Source: a virus. From it: a stretch of 64,000 nt of DNA. The stretch's first letter is position 1. Each line of letters opens with the position of its first letter. Under the pieces are notes generated by a model. That model saw nothing but the letters and a program-made list of their open reading frames with translations. It did not search any database and was not told the DNA's origin. The stretch covers positions 17,538 through 81,537 of IMG/VR virus record IMGVR_UViG_3300042563_002299; one strand, given 5' to 3'. Shown here piece after piece: positions 43,633 through 54,000 of this stretch. The translations under genes were made by a program, and so were the position numbers.

Positions 43633-46600
43633 TCAATTAGTTGTGAAAGTTTGTACCGACTTGAATACATTAATCGCTTTTACAAATTCGGACTCAATCA
43701 ATTTAATTTCATTCGTCTCAACTAAACTTGTGTAAACATTAGGAGGTTGGTTAATTGGGTAGTTCAATACATATTGTTTAGCGTATGTTTGTTCCGTACT
43801 CAAACCTAACTTAATATCAGATTCAATACTTCCTAATATATTAGCAATCCTATTAAATGCGAACTCAACAAAACTTCTGAAAGAAGTGAAACTAGCAACA
43901 GGTAAATTATTATCATTACCTCTTTTGACACAGTAAAATTTCTTATTAATATATGTAACAAAAGAAGGACCATATAATTCTTTTAGATTAATTGTTGAGT
44001 AATTGTTTTCATAACCTGTTATTTTTGATGAGTTTCCTGTGTCAACATATATAAATGTGAATAATATATTCGCATAAATTTGGAATGTCGTACCTGTAAT
44101 ATCGCCAACATTATTACTTTTTAAGACATCCACAATTGTATTAAACAATTCTTTTGTTGTTTGACTTGTTTCGGTAGGATTATCAATTGCAGTATATTGG
44201 AAATAGTTAGGATTAACGTTAGTTTGACAATCCTGATTCTTGGTTAATGTTTCTTGTGATTGAATATTCGCTAAAACATTATTTCTTTGAAATTGTATAT
44301 TGTCAGACCCTTCTCTTAATTTTGTTTCTCTTTCTTGAATTTTACTTTGAATTGTAGATAAAATCTGCACATTCAATGTTTGCACAAAGTTGTCTATTCG
44401 TGGTAAACTATAAAATGGTTGTCTTGTTCCCTCAAATTGTGTTTCAAATCCATTTTCACTAACACTATGACTTACCTTTGTAATCATGTAAGGTCCTGAG
44501 AACATAGGTATATTTCTAATATTGAAGTACATCATGGGTTGTATCAAAGCATCCCCCATCATATCAACAGAACAAGTATAACTTCTATTTTTATATAAGT
44601 TATAAAGTGAAACTGATTGTGTTGTGGATCGTCTGTTCTGACCTAAGTTCGCCATTTGATTTAACATTTCAAGCGACTCCGATGTTGGTTTACCCGGATC
44701 TTGGGCAACACTAAAAGATTTAAAGATTTGTTGGTTTTGTCTTGTCATATCAACATTAAATCCAACAACTTTATTTGATTTAGCCCAATCTTGTTTATCA
44801 ATTTGGTTTTCAATTAAAGGATTATCACTTGCTCTTCTTAAGTCAAATGCATCATCTCTATATCTATAATCAATATTATCTTTCATATCCAAGTGCTCAC
44901 TTGGTTTATTAACATAATAACAAAGGAACTTCGGTGAACTATTTCTATAATCAACATTAAGGAACGTACCAAATAATGTGTTACCAAACTCTAAACTTCC
45001 ATCAGGTCTTGGTGTTGGGTTCTTCTGTGCGTCTTGAACATTATAAAAATTAACATACGCCGGTAACATAAAGTGTTGGAAGTTATTCTGAACCAATATT
45101 GTTGTTACCATATCAAGTAGAGTGTTCTTGTATTGTGCCCCATCTATAAGGTCCATTATTTGGAATATGTCTACTAACACTTTATCACCAACGTTTCGGC
45201 TAGCCCTATCAACCAACATCACGTCCTCAAATAGTGTTTTACTTTCGAAATCAAATCCCGCAATCCAACTATCGTTTAACGCTTTAAATGTTTCCCAAAG
45301 TTCAGTTCTTGTTTGTTCTGTAAAACCAGCCTCTAAAGGTGCTCTGTTCGCAGCATCATCACCTGTAATAAACACATTTGGTATTTGTTTTCTAACTGAC
45401 GGTAACATTACATTTAATACATTATTAATGTAGTTGTCCGACTCAGTTATATAATCATCCATTAAACCATAAAAAGTGGTAAGATTTAAATTGGGGTTCG
45501 CTAACTTTTGAGTTGCATATATTTTAATAAGTGGTGCAAATTCTTCAACGTTTTTTTCATTAAATAGAACATTTAAGTCAACGAAGAAATCCGTAATGTA
45601 TGATCCATTATCAGTATAAACCAATTTTGGTATACTTGATTTACCAACATAAAATTCTAACGCTTCCCAAGTTTTCGGGTTTTGTTGTTTAGATTGAGCC
45701 AATGTTACTCCACCACCTTGTGTTGGTAAAGAACCAGGAAAATACGACCCATAAATAATTGGGTCTTCAATAAATCTAGTTGAGAATGTATAAAACAATC
45801 TTTTATTAAACTCTGATGGATTACCGTATTTAAACACAACATCATAATTCATAAAAGACGATAAGATGTTTTGGAACGTTTCATTTTGATTGGTTATCAA
45901 ACTTGACAATTTTGTTTCTGGCGATGTACCCGTTGGTACACTAACCTTAAATAATTGTCTCGCTAGTGTTTGGAAGTTCTTAAATGTTTGTTCACTCAAC
46001 TCACTTTCAATTGTGTCATTCACAGACGCACCTTGAGGGTCTTTTTTAGAAATACTTAAGTCAGTTGTAGATTGAGAAGTTGGTAAAGTATCAACAAAAT
46101 CATAAATTGATCTACCAAAGTTTAAAAACTCGGACTCAAAATAATCTAATGTTTTAATATTAAATGTCGTAAATAGTTCTTGGAAATTAGTGTAGTCACT
46201 TTTTTCACCACTTATAATAAAGTTTTGTTGATCTTTTTGTTCGTTCAATATCTTTTTAAGATATGTTTCGGGATCATTCTTAACAACTTTTGAGTTATCG
46301 AACCATCCGTATTGAGGTGCGTTCCAGAATAATCTAACAGATCCGTTAAACATCGCGTTATTGCCCGAAAGTTCGTCACGCATAGTTCCATTTTTAAATG
46401 CCTCGTCTTTAGTTTGATTGATATTTGTACCGAATGACGGCATAACATAACAGAAATTAGGTTCCGTCGATGAAGATACCACAACAGACCAAGGCGAAAC
46501 TCTCATTGTTCTTGATGGACTTGACAGGTCAAAACCTGGTGTCTCATAAATTGTTGAGTTAGTGGTATTCATCATAATTAACCTACCACTATCCAAATTG

Positions 46601-49600
46601 TTTTGGATTGAGATTGATGGAATACCTTGAATGTAACTATTTTGTACTACGAATGCAGACACTGTTGATGGTGTTTGACCAACACCAATACTATAAAGTC
46701 CCACACCACCTGTGGTACCTGAAATTTGATTTAATATTGTGACATTACCATTTAATAACGGTCCATTGATGACGGATCCATTAGCTAATACATTACTATC
46801 AATAGAGTTTATTTGTAATGGTGGATTTTCAACACCAAAGCTAGATGTAAAACCGGAAACATTATTAACTATTTTATATAACCCATTTGAGTTTGTACTA
46901 CCACTAATTTGATTACCTATTTGTAATGTATACGGGAATGACGGACCATTAATTATCTGTAGATTTGATAACGCCGATAAACTGACATTTGACATCTGAG
47001 CAAAACTACCGATCGTAAATTGGAGTGGTGCTGTTGTTGTTGATAAAAATGATGGTGTTGTTGTATAAGTACCTGCTCCTCCCGCAGTACCTGAAACTTG
47101 TCCTGTCACCACTAAATTAACATTAACAGAAGGAATTGTAATTGTTGTTCCTACTTGTATTAAATTGTTTGTAATTGAATTCACAATTACTGTTGCCCCG
47201 TTACCACTACAATTACCGGTTACTTCAAAAACTGTTGTATTACCTGTTACTTCTTGTATTGTACAATTACCCCCCACTTGTGAAGATCCGCTAAACAATT
47301 TTAACCCTTGTAAAAAGACATTAAAGTCATCCACCAACTGTGGGTAGAACCCTGTATTAATATCAGTAAATGGTTGTGGTCCCGTTGTTGTTGTATCTAA
47401 TACCAAATTTCTTGGTGTTCCATCAATTACTAAGTCATAGTTTTTAGTTGCGGCTGAAGTTGCGGGATCCCAACTTTCAAGGTAATTAAAGTTTTTCCAA
47501 ACACTATCCAAATAATCAACACCAGTTTCTTTATATGTTTTATATCTATTCCAAATTGATCCGTACTTTAAAATCCAAGCGTATGGTAGTTTGTGTACCG
47601 CACCAAACTTTTTCATTGTAGATAATATATAACTAAGATCTGTAGTTGATTCTCCATTTTTGGTCACATACTTTTCTCTTAGCGTTGCCAAAGGCAAACT
47701 ATTTAAGAACAGGTAAGCGGCTGTCTTATATGGGTATAAATCATTTTGTTTGTACCTAAAGTTAAACACACCTTGTTGTACCGCATTTATAAAATACGGT
47801 GTATTCAACATGGATGTTGTTTGTGTATCGGTCAAATGATTAGTATATCCCGTGTACTTTAAATCGCCCTCAGTTACTAATTGATTTTTATACAATCTTG
47901 TATTATAGAAAGTCTTTAAATTTGTTGTATCAGGTGTTACCGATAAATTTTCAAAGTTAAAATACGTGTACGGTCTTTTTGTGGTTACGTTATCGTCGTT
48001 TTCAAAATTCGTAATGGTTTTATGTGTATCGTTATACTCCAACACATCTTTAGTATCAAACGCTTCATTAGCATTATTTAAACTTTTACCATTCGCCAAA
48101 TTATCCCTATCCCACTTTAAATCGGTAAGTGGGTACACATCCGTAAAATTAAATACATTACTACTAGATGATGAGGTTAAATATTTTTCTAAATTGGTAA
48201 GGTTTCTTGGGTTTGATAAAGAAACATTAGGTTGTGATTTAGTAGAAATTAAAATATCAGAATTGTAAATAACGCTTGGGTTTTCAACATCATTTCTAAT
48301 GTATGGCGTTACAAACGTTCCCCTTGCAAAAGTTTGCCAACTTTCACCTTGACCTTGATTTGATATGTGTCTTAAGAATGGTAAATAATTATTACTATCT
48401 AAAAGATATTCTTTTATTTTTTTAGATAAGAATGGGTTATCAACACCTAAACTCTTAATAACATTAACAGCTTCGTCATCCGCTTCCGCCTCATATATTG
48501 ATAGATCATAACCTGAAACTCTGTTTAATCTACTATAATAAGAATTCAACATTAACCTCTCATAAATCTCAAAGAAATATTTTGATTCCTCTTTGTTTTG
48601 GAACACCTCATTTGTAATTGGGAACTCAATCGCATTTAATGATGCTCTTGATGGTTGACTATCTAATTCATTAAATTCCGCGCCAGCCTTATCATCCGTT
48701 TTTTGACGTTCTATATAACCTTTAATAAATTGTTCAACAAATTCAACCTCAGGCCAAATCTCAGGACTGTATGCTCTATATGAAGATGCCACATTTTGTG
48801 CTCCAGGATAAATTATTTCAAATTTTTCTTTACCATCACCACCAACGGTTTCTTGAATTACTTGAGGCCAAGGATATATTGGTTCATTATTTTGTGTTGA
48901 AGATTTAATGTCAACACTTGGTGCTGTTGTTTGGTTACCAAATATCGCAGCTCTTCTATATTCATTTTCTCTTTGATCCCACGCCTTTTTATGGACCTCA
49001 TCCAACAATCTTAAAAACGCCTCACCCTGACAATAAAATACCGCTAATATGTTTCTAACAGACGGAACAAATCCAAGTCCACCACTACCTCTCGCATTAA
49101 ACTTTTCCGCCAAACTTGTTGTAATTTGTTGTTCTATTTGAGTTCTGAACTTTGCCGCTTGTTTTGACATTCCATCGGTAATCTCCATGAATGATTTAAT
49201 CCCCTCAAAATAATTAAACACACCATCGTTCGTTACATATATATTTTGTTGATTAAGAACGAAATTAGTGTATGCAGTATCAAATTTGGTTAACCCACTT
49301 TGTGGTGTTCCGGGAGGTGATAAAACACCCTTTGGCGCATTTTCTTGTGCCTGGAATGTTTTATTTAAATCAACTTGATCAGGATTAACTTTAACTCTTA
49401 TTGTTTTTGTTGTGATATCAAAAGGGATTTGAGTTTGTTCGGTTTTAGCTCCGATTGTATAACTACCCCCAACACCAAAAACTTTATTCTCATTTAATTT
49501 TGCGTTGTAGTCCTTCAATATACCATCCAATTCGGTTAAAGCGGTTTCTATTTTTTCTGCCGATAATTCTTTCTTAAATGTATAAACTTTCTGTCCACTT

Positions 49601-50721
49601 TTAAGTATGATTGGATTTTTAAAATCCATGTAAGTATTATACCAAGATGTTGTAAATAAAAATACTTTTTGTTGGTAACCAAGTAATAGGTTTGTATATT
49701 CAGTCATAGTTGTTAGAACACCCATATTTTCTTTGGTAAATTGTTCTAACACCTCATCAATAAATCTTTGTAATCTATATTTTAATTGATTAAGAGTTAT
49801 CTCAGGGAAATCATCAGGTATTAAACCTTTTGATTTGTAATTGGAGTATATCTCCTTCATCTTTTGATATCCCTTACTTACAACCGTTGGTGCGGTCGCT
49901 GTGGTTGCATTTGAGTTCGTACCTTGTTCAACAACAACCGGGGTTTGAGTTACCGTATTGTTATACATGTGTGGTACCGCCATTAACGCTCCAAAGTTCA
50001 CATAAGATAATAACGTATATTTGTAACCATAAAACTTCAAGTTGATAATGAAGTTATGGGTTGATGGATCAAACTTAGATGTGAATGATTGTAACATTAT
50101 TGGGAACTTAATCGCTTTACCGTAATACCCTTTTAATGTCAATGTAAATTGAGGGTATGGTAATTGGAAGAACGCAGAGTATGGTGAATTATTTCCACCT
50201 TCAAATAACGCTCTACCTTTTACGTCTTCAAGTTCAACAGTAATTACCGGTAAAAAATCTAAACCAATTGATACGTTAACACTTCTCATCCCTAAAAACC
50301 CATTATCAACAGCACCCGGTGTTCCGTTTGAGTTTAAATTTTGGGTAATATAATAATCATCAGACTTATTTGGGTTTTTAACCGCAGTCTGATTGATTTG
50401 ATTAACCCCCTTACCTTGTAAAGTATCCTTACCGGTGATCTCATCAGACCAAGCGGTATCCATAAATGTTTTGTTACCAGGATTTAAGAAATTAATCTTA
50501 CCAACAGAGATTGTTCTTTGTTGATCGTTCATTGCGGAACCTACCGCCAATTTTGTTCTTGGTAATACATTACACTCAAGATTTGCGTAGTATACCAAAT
50601 CTTCTTGTTTAACTAGTCTTTCTGTGATATTACCTTCTTGGTCTATTAACTTGTTTGGATCAATAAGGGTAATGTTGTCATAATCAAACTCAACTAATAT
50701 ATTTTCCCCGTTATCTGCCAT
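43633..50721 (-). CDS. Giant baseplate hub protein (2362 aa), gpD/gp27-like ends with inserted repeat domain
   Basis: The N-terminal part (residues ~120-240; FFQLPYPQFTLTLKGYYGKA, then FTSKFDPSTHNFIINLKFYG) looks like a tube- or hub-type beta-barrel. Near the C-terminus, residues ~2030-2110 (YTCSVDMMGDALIQPMMYF, then GPYMITKVSHSVSENGFETQ) match the hub pattern of gp27 and P2 gpD. Between them is a long body with an inserted beta-rich repeat region at ~1145-1380 (units like NQISGTTGGVGLYSIG). It follows the LysM-like gene (11-bp overlap), the P2 X-D order. At over five times the size of gp27 it probably fuses hub and wedge functions. No lysozyme domain was seen. Confidence 0.75.
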   Translation of the reverse strand: MADNGENILVEFDYDNITLIDPNKLIDQEGNITERLVKQEDLVYYANLECNVLPRTKLAVGSAMNDQQRTISVGKINFLNPGNKTFMDTAWSDEITGKDTLQGKGVNQINQTAVKNPNKSDDYYITQNLNSNGTPGAVDNGFLGMRSVNVSIGLDFLPVITVELEDVKGRALFEGGNNSPYSAFFQLPYPQFTLTLKGYYGKAIKFPIMLQSFTSKFDPSTHNFIINLKFYGYKYTLLSYVNFGALMAVPHMYNNTVTQTPVVVEQGTNSNATTATAPTVVSKGYQKMKEIYSNYKSKGLIPDDFPEITLNQLKYRLQRFIDEVLEQFTKENMGVLTTMTEYTNLLLGYQQKVFLFTTSWYNTYMDFKNPIILKSGQKVYTFKKELSAEKIETALTELDGILKDYNAKLNENKVFGVGGSYTIGAKTEQTQIPFDITTKTIRVKVNPDQVDLNKTFQAQENAPKGVLSPPGTPQSGLTKFDTAYTNFVLNQQNIYVTNDGVFNYFEGIKSFMEITDGMSKQAAKFRTQIEQQITTSLAEKFNARGSGGLGFVPSVRNILAVFYCQGEAFLRLLDEVHKKAWDQRENEYRRAAIFGNQTTAPSVDIKSSTQNNEPIYPWPQVIQETVGGDGKEKFEIIYPGAQNVASSYRAYSPEIWPEVEFVEQFIKGYIERQKTDDKAGAEFNELDSQPSRASLNAIEFPITNEVFQNKEESKYFFEIYERLMLNSYYSRLNRVSGYDLSIYEAEADDEAVNVIKSLGVDNPFLSKKIKEYLLDSNNYLPFLRHISNQGQGESWQTFARGTFVTPYIRNDVENPSVIYNSDILISTKSQPNVSLSNPRNLTNLEKYLTSSSSSNVFNFTDVYPLTDLKWDRDNLANGKSLNNANEAFDTKDVLEYNDTHKTITNFENDDNVTTKRPYTYFNFENLSVTPDTTNLKTFYNTRLYKNQLVTEGDLKYTGYTNHLTDTQTTSMLNTPYFINAVQQGVFNFRYKQNDLYPYKTAAYLFLNSLPLATLREKYVTKNGESTTDLSYILSTMKKFGAVHKLPYAWILKYGSIWNRYKTYKETGVDYLDSVWKNFNYLESWDPATSAATKNYDLVIDGTPRNLVLDTTTTGPQPFTDINTGFYPQLVDDFNVFLQGLKLFSGSSQVGGNCTIQEVTGNTTVFEVTGNCSGNGATVIVNSITNNLIQVGTTITIPSVNVNLVVTGQVSGTAGGAGTYTTTPSFLSTTTAPLQFTIGSFAQMSNVSLSALSNLQIINGPSFPYTLQIGNQISGSTNSNGLYKIVNNVSGFTSSFGVENPPLQINSIDSNVLANGSVINGPLLNGNVTILNQISGTTGGVGLYSIGVGQTPSTVSAFVVQNSYIQGIPSISIQNNLDSGRLIMMNTTNSTIYETPGFDLSSPSRTMRVSPWSVVVSSSTEPNFCYVMPSFGTNINQTKDEAFKNGTMRDELSGNNAMFNGSVRLFWNAPQYGWFDNSKVVKNDPETYLKKILNEQKDQQNFIISGEKSDYTNFQELFTTFNIKTLDYFESEFLNFGRSIYDFVDTLPTSQSTTDLSISKKDPQGASVNDTIESELSEQTFKNFQTLARQLFKVSVPTGTSPETKLSSLITNQNETFQNILSSFMNYDVVFKYGNPSEFNKRLFYTFSTRFIEDPIIYGSYFPGSLPTQGGGVTLAQSKQQNPKTWEALEFYVGKSSIPKLVYTDNGSYITDFFVDLNVLFNEKNVEEFAPLIKIYATQKLANPNLNLTTFYGLMDDYITESDNYINNVLNVMLPSVRKQIPNVFITGDDAANRAPLEAGFTEQTRTELWETFKALNDSWIAGFDFESKTLFEDVMLVDRASRNVGDKVLVDIFQIMDLIDGAQYKNTLLDMVTTILVQNNFQHFMLPAYVNFYNVQDAQKNPTPRPDGSLEFGNTLFGTFLNVDYRNSSPKFLCYYVNKPSEHLDMKDNIDYRYRDDAFDLRRASDNPLIENQIDKQDWAKSNKVVGFNVDMTRQNQQIFKSFSVAQDPGKPTSESLEMLNQMANLGQNRRSTTQSVSLYNLYKNRSYTCSVDMMGDALIQPMMYFNIRNIPMFSGPYMITKVSHSVSENGFETQFEGTRQPFYSLPRIDNFVQTLNVQILSTIQSKIQERETKLREGSDNIQFQRNNVLANIQSQETLTKNQDCQTNVNPNYFQYTAIDNPTETSQTTKELFNTIVDVLKSNNVGDITGTTFQIYANILFTFIYVDTGNSSKITGYENNYSTINLKELYGPSFVTYINKKFYCVKRGNDNNLPVASFTSFRSFVEFAFNRIANILGSIESDIKLGLSTEQTYAKQYVLNYPINQPPNVYTSLVETNEIKLIESEFVKAINVFKSVQTFTTN

Positions 50722-51034
50722 AGTAAAAAAAGTAATTATCTAATGAATTTTTATAATCCTGTAATGAAGCTACTAACGGAAATGGAATTGTCAATACAGC
50801 ACCATCAGGTATTGAGAATTCGTCACCAGAATATTGTGGATTTGCTTGTAATACCAACCACCCAAAATAAGGTGTTCCGTAGAATTGTTGGGAAACTTTA
50901 TCCAACCTAGATTGTGCAACTTTATAAATGTAGTTTTTGTCAGATGTCTTATTTGGTAATGCAACACCAGGTACAACGGTCTGTTGTCCGTTGATCAGAA
51001 AATCTGTATACCTATTCCAATATTGTAATGCCAT
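50711..51034 (-). CDS. LysM-like tail adaptor (gp53 / P2 gpX-like)
   Basis: The 107-residue protein has a LysM-type core: YKVAQSRLDKVSQQFYGTPY, then LQANPQYSGDEFSIPDGAVL and IPFP. In the LysM fold the start, the N-P and the final I-P positions fit. Related LysM domains occur in T4 gp53 and in P2 gpX, which binds at the hub. It lies between the two giant baseplate genes (1-bp gap and 11-bp overlap). Role inferred: baseplate adaptor with possible peptidoglycan contact. Confidence 0.8.
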   Translation of the reverse strand: MALQYWNRYTDFLINGQQTVVPGVALPNKTSDKNYIYKVAQSRLDKVSQQFYGTPYFGWLVLQANPQYSGDEFSIPDGAVLTIPFPLVASLQDYKNSLDNYFFYYGR

Positions 51035-51035
51035 A

Positions 51036-54000
51036 TTAGTTAAATGTTACTTTCCCGTTGAAGGTGTCTTTTTTATTATTCAAGTTATTATTTGAGTATA
51101 AGTCTTGTATTTTTAAATTTTTAAGCTGAACGTCTTGTGTTACATCAGTTGTATATTGACAAATCTTAACAGTATTATCGGGTAATGTGAATGTTGTAAC
51201 CTCTTTATAAATCGGATTACCTTTCACTTCCGCAAATAATTCACCAAAGCTTGCGTTAATTTTTGTGGTATCCGCACCATACCCTTCACATACTTTTTTA
51301 ATTTCACTTACCAAAGCAGGGTTTGATTTTATCTCATCACCACTTGTCAATTCATTAATGGTTGATGTTAATAAATCTGATTTTGTAAACAACGGTGACA
51401 TTGCAATATAAAATCTATTATAAGCACACTCTACAAACAATGGTGTATTTTTCAAATTAAAAGTACAACCATTACCATTTTCTATTGTAGAAGAATTAGG
51501 TTTGAAATTTTCAGTTAATATTTGTGATCCTGTTAATAAGTCTTCAAATTTATTTATAGCCTCAGGTACTTTCACCGTAAATACATTAGATATTGACCCC
51601 TCAGTAGTAGCCGGCGCAAAAAATGTATCACCACTTAAATCATAAAGTTGTGGTGTATTATTGGTATTTAATTCACCATCTAATTTAGATGACACAACAT
51701 CTAATTGTCTAAAAATATTATTTAATTCAGTAGTGTTTTGAATTAGGTTAGTTGTGGTACCGTTTAACACGTCCAATATCGCACCTTGTCTTTGATCAAC
51801 AAGAAGGTTTAGTTTGTCTTTTAATTCCCTTTTTTGTTTGTTAGTTACATTAGGATAATTTTCAAAGACTTTATAAGTAATCGGGTCACTACCGTCATCA
51901 ACATCTTTTTTAACCTTCTTAATTAAATTTTCAACAAAATCTTGATATTTGTTATTTTTACCAAATAGTGTTGTTTCTTTTTTATCTTGAGTGTATTCTG
52001 AAACAACCCCTTTTGTGTATGACCTATCTCTCAAATACAATTGTAATATACCGTAATTGTAGTCAGTGTTAATCTTCTCTAATGTATCGTAGTATGTTGT
52101 TAAATAACCCCTTAAACCATCTTGTAATGATGTTAATACAGGCGCATAATCCATATCGGTCGCATTTGCAATAACCCCAACAGTACTTCCACCTTTTTTA
52201 GGTTGTATATTATTCACTTGTGCCTGTTGTTGTGTAGTTGCAGGTGGTAATCCTCCTGTTATTTTTTCAACAATATATTGATCTAATTTACTCGTATCTT
52301 CGGTAGGTGTCGCTCTTTCATCATAAATCTCAGTATTAGCGTAGTAATTAAATGAAAGCGCATTTTGTAATTCCTGTACGGGTTCTTTAATACCCATACC
52401 TCCAATTATGTTAAAACTTAAACTTATCTTAGCCAACATTGGTTGTACCCCAATACCTTCTGGATTCATATCCAACGTTAATGGATCATAAGTAATACCT
52501 AAACTTGTTGGTACTATTTTAGTATTATAGAAGTCACCAACCCTTAACACTAATATTGGTGGTGCTCCGAATGACGTATTTAATGCGTCATTGTATTTTG
52601 GTCTCCCATCAGGACCGATAATAGGTATTGTTTGACCTGGTCTCGTACACTGTTGTAAGAATGTTAATCTAGCATTCAAACCTTCAGGTGTCATCGAGTG
52701 GAAAGCCGGACTAAAGAATTTTATCTTATCTTTAATCGTATCGTAAATCATAGGATCCGTTTCTTTAATAACTTGGAAATAATCACATTCCGTAAATAAG
52801 TTTCTTAAAATCTTCTTGGATATACCTTCTTTGATTTTTTGTTCTATCGTTATTTTTGGTTCAGGTTTAACACTTTGGGTTGTCGATGTAAGTATGTTTT
52901 GTGGGTTTGGTGTTTCATCACCATCTGTTTCCGGTATATCATTAGGTTTATCCTCAACCTTTTCAGGTGGTATCGTTGCGACGATTTTTTGAATTGAAAC
53001 TCGTCTACAAGCCATTGCAGGAATACTATACCATTGAGCTTCATTTGGTGTGGTTTGATCAGGAATAACTTGCCCCTGAGCGTTTAATGCGACGATGTCA
53101 TCAGTACAATTAACTTGAGCGGATAAAATACTACCACCTGTTGATGTAGTAACAGACACATCGGTAGGATCCGCAGTTGCATCAGCTTCTTTTTGTGTTT
53201 TAGGTATCACCAATTGTTCACCCGAACCTTTAAAGGTCATGGTAAACTTTTGGGAGTCAGCATATTTTTGTATAGTATCTCCGTTAGATAATTTATATTC
53301 TAACATCCATTTTTTAACAGAGTCGTTTCTTCTTTCGGATAGTTTTTGATTATATGAAACTTTTGCAGGTGCCGATGCGGATCCAATCATATCAATTGTG
53401 ATTGATCCCCCTTTTAATAAAATTTCATCAATTTCTTTCATCAACCCACTTTGTATGTAATTAAAGTTTCCTGTAATCACATCACTAAAAAACTGAGGAA
53501 TTCCACCCTTTTGGAACTGTTGTCCTCCTGATGATACGGTTGCCGGTGCCTCTGTTTGATATGTCGTATTTTCTAATGCAATATAAGAATTGTAGTAAAC
53601 GTTAAACGGTGACGCGGCTACTGACCCAGGATTTCCTTTTGGGATATCATTTTCAAAATAGAATCCATATCCAACATATTTGTTAAGATCAACGTCAGTT
53701 GGTTTTGTGTTTTCCGCAGTTTGAGTACCGGTTCCGGTAGTACCAGGATTACCATTGGCACCGGTTGATTTGTTTGGTTGATCGGTACCTTGTTCTTGAG
53801 GAATACTTTCGAATACTTGTATTTGTTCTTCTGTTGTTAATCTTGGGTTGTTTAATATTTGTTGGTACGTAAATAAATCCTTTGTTGGTATCATATTAAA
53901 TTTGATAGCCAAATCATATAAATCATATTTAGTACATCCCGCAAAGAAAGAGTCAACAACACTTTGAACTCGGTCTTTTGATACTCCGTTCATTTGTTTT

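Noticed and set aside
45122-45433. Plus-strand open frame of 103 codons
   Set aside because: Antisense to the 2362-aa hub gene, with no start context or domain.
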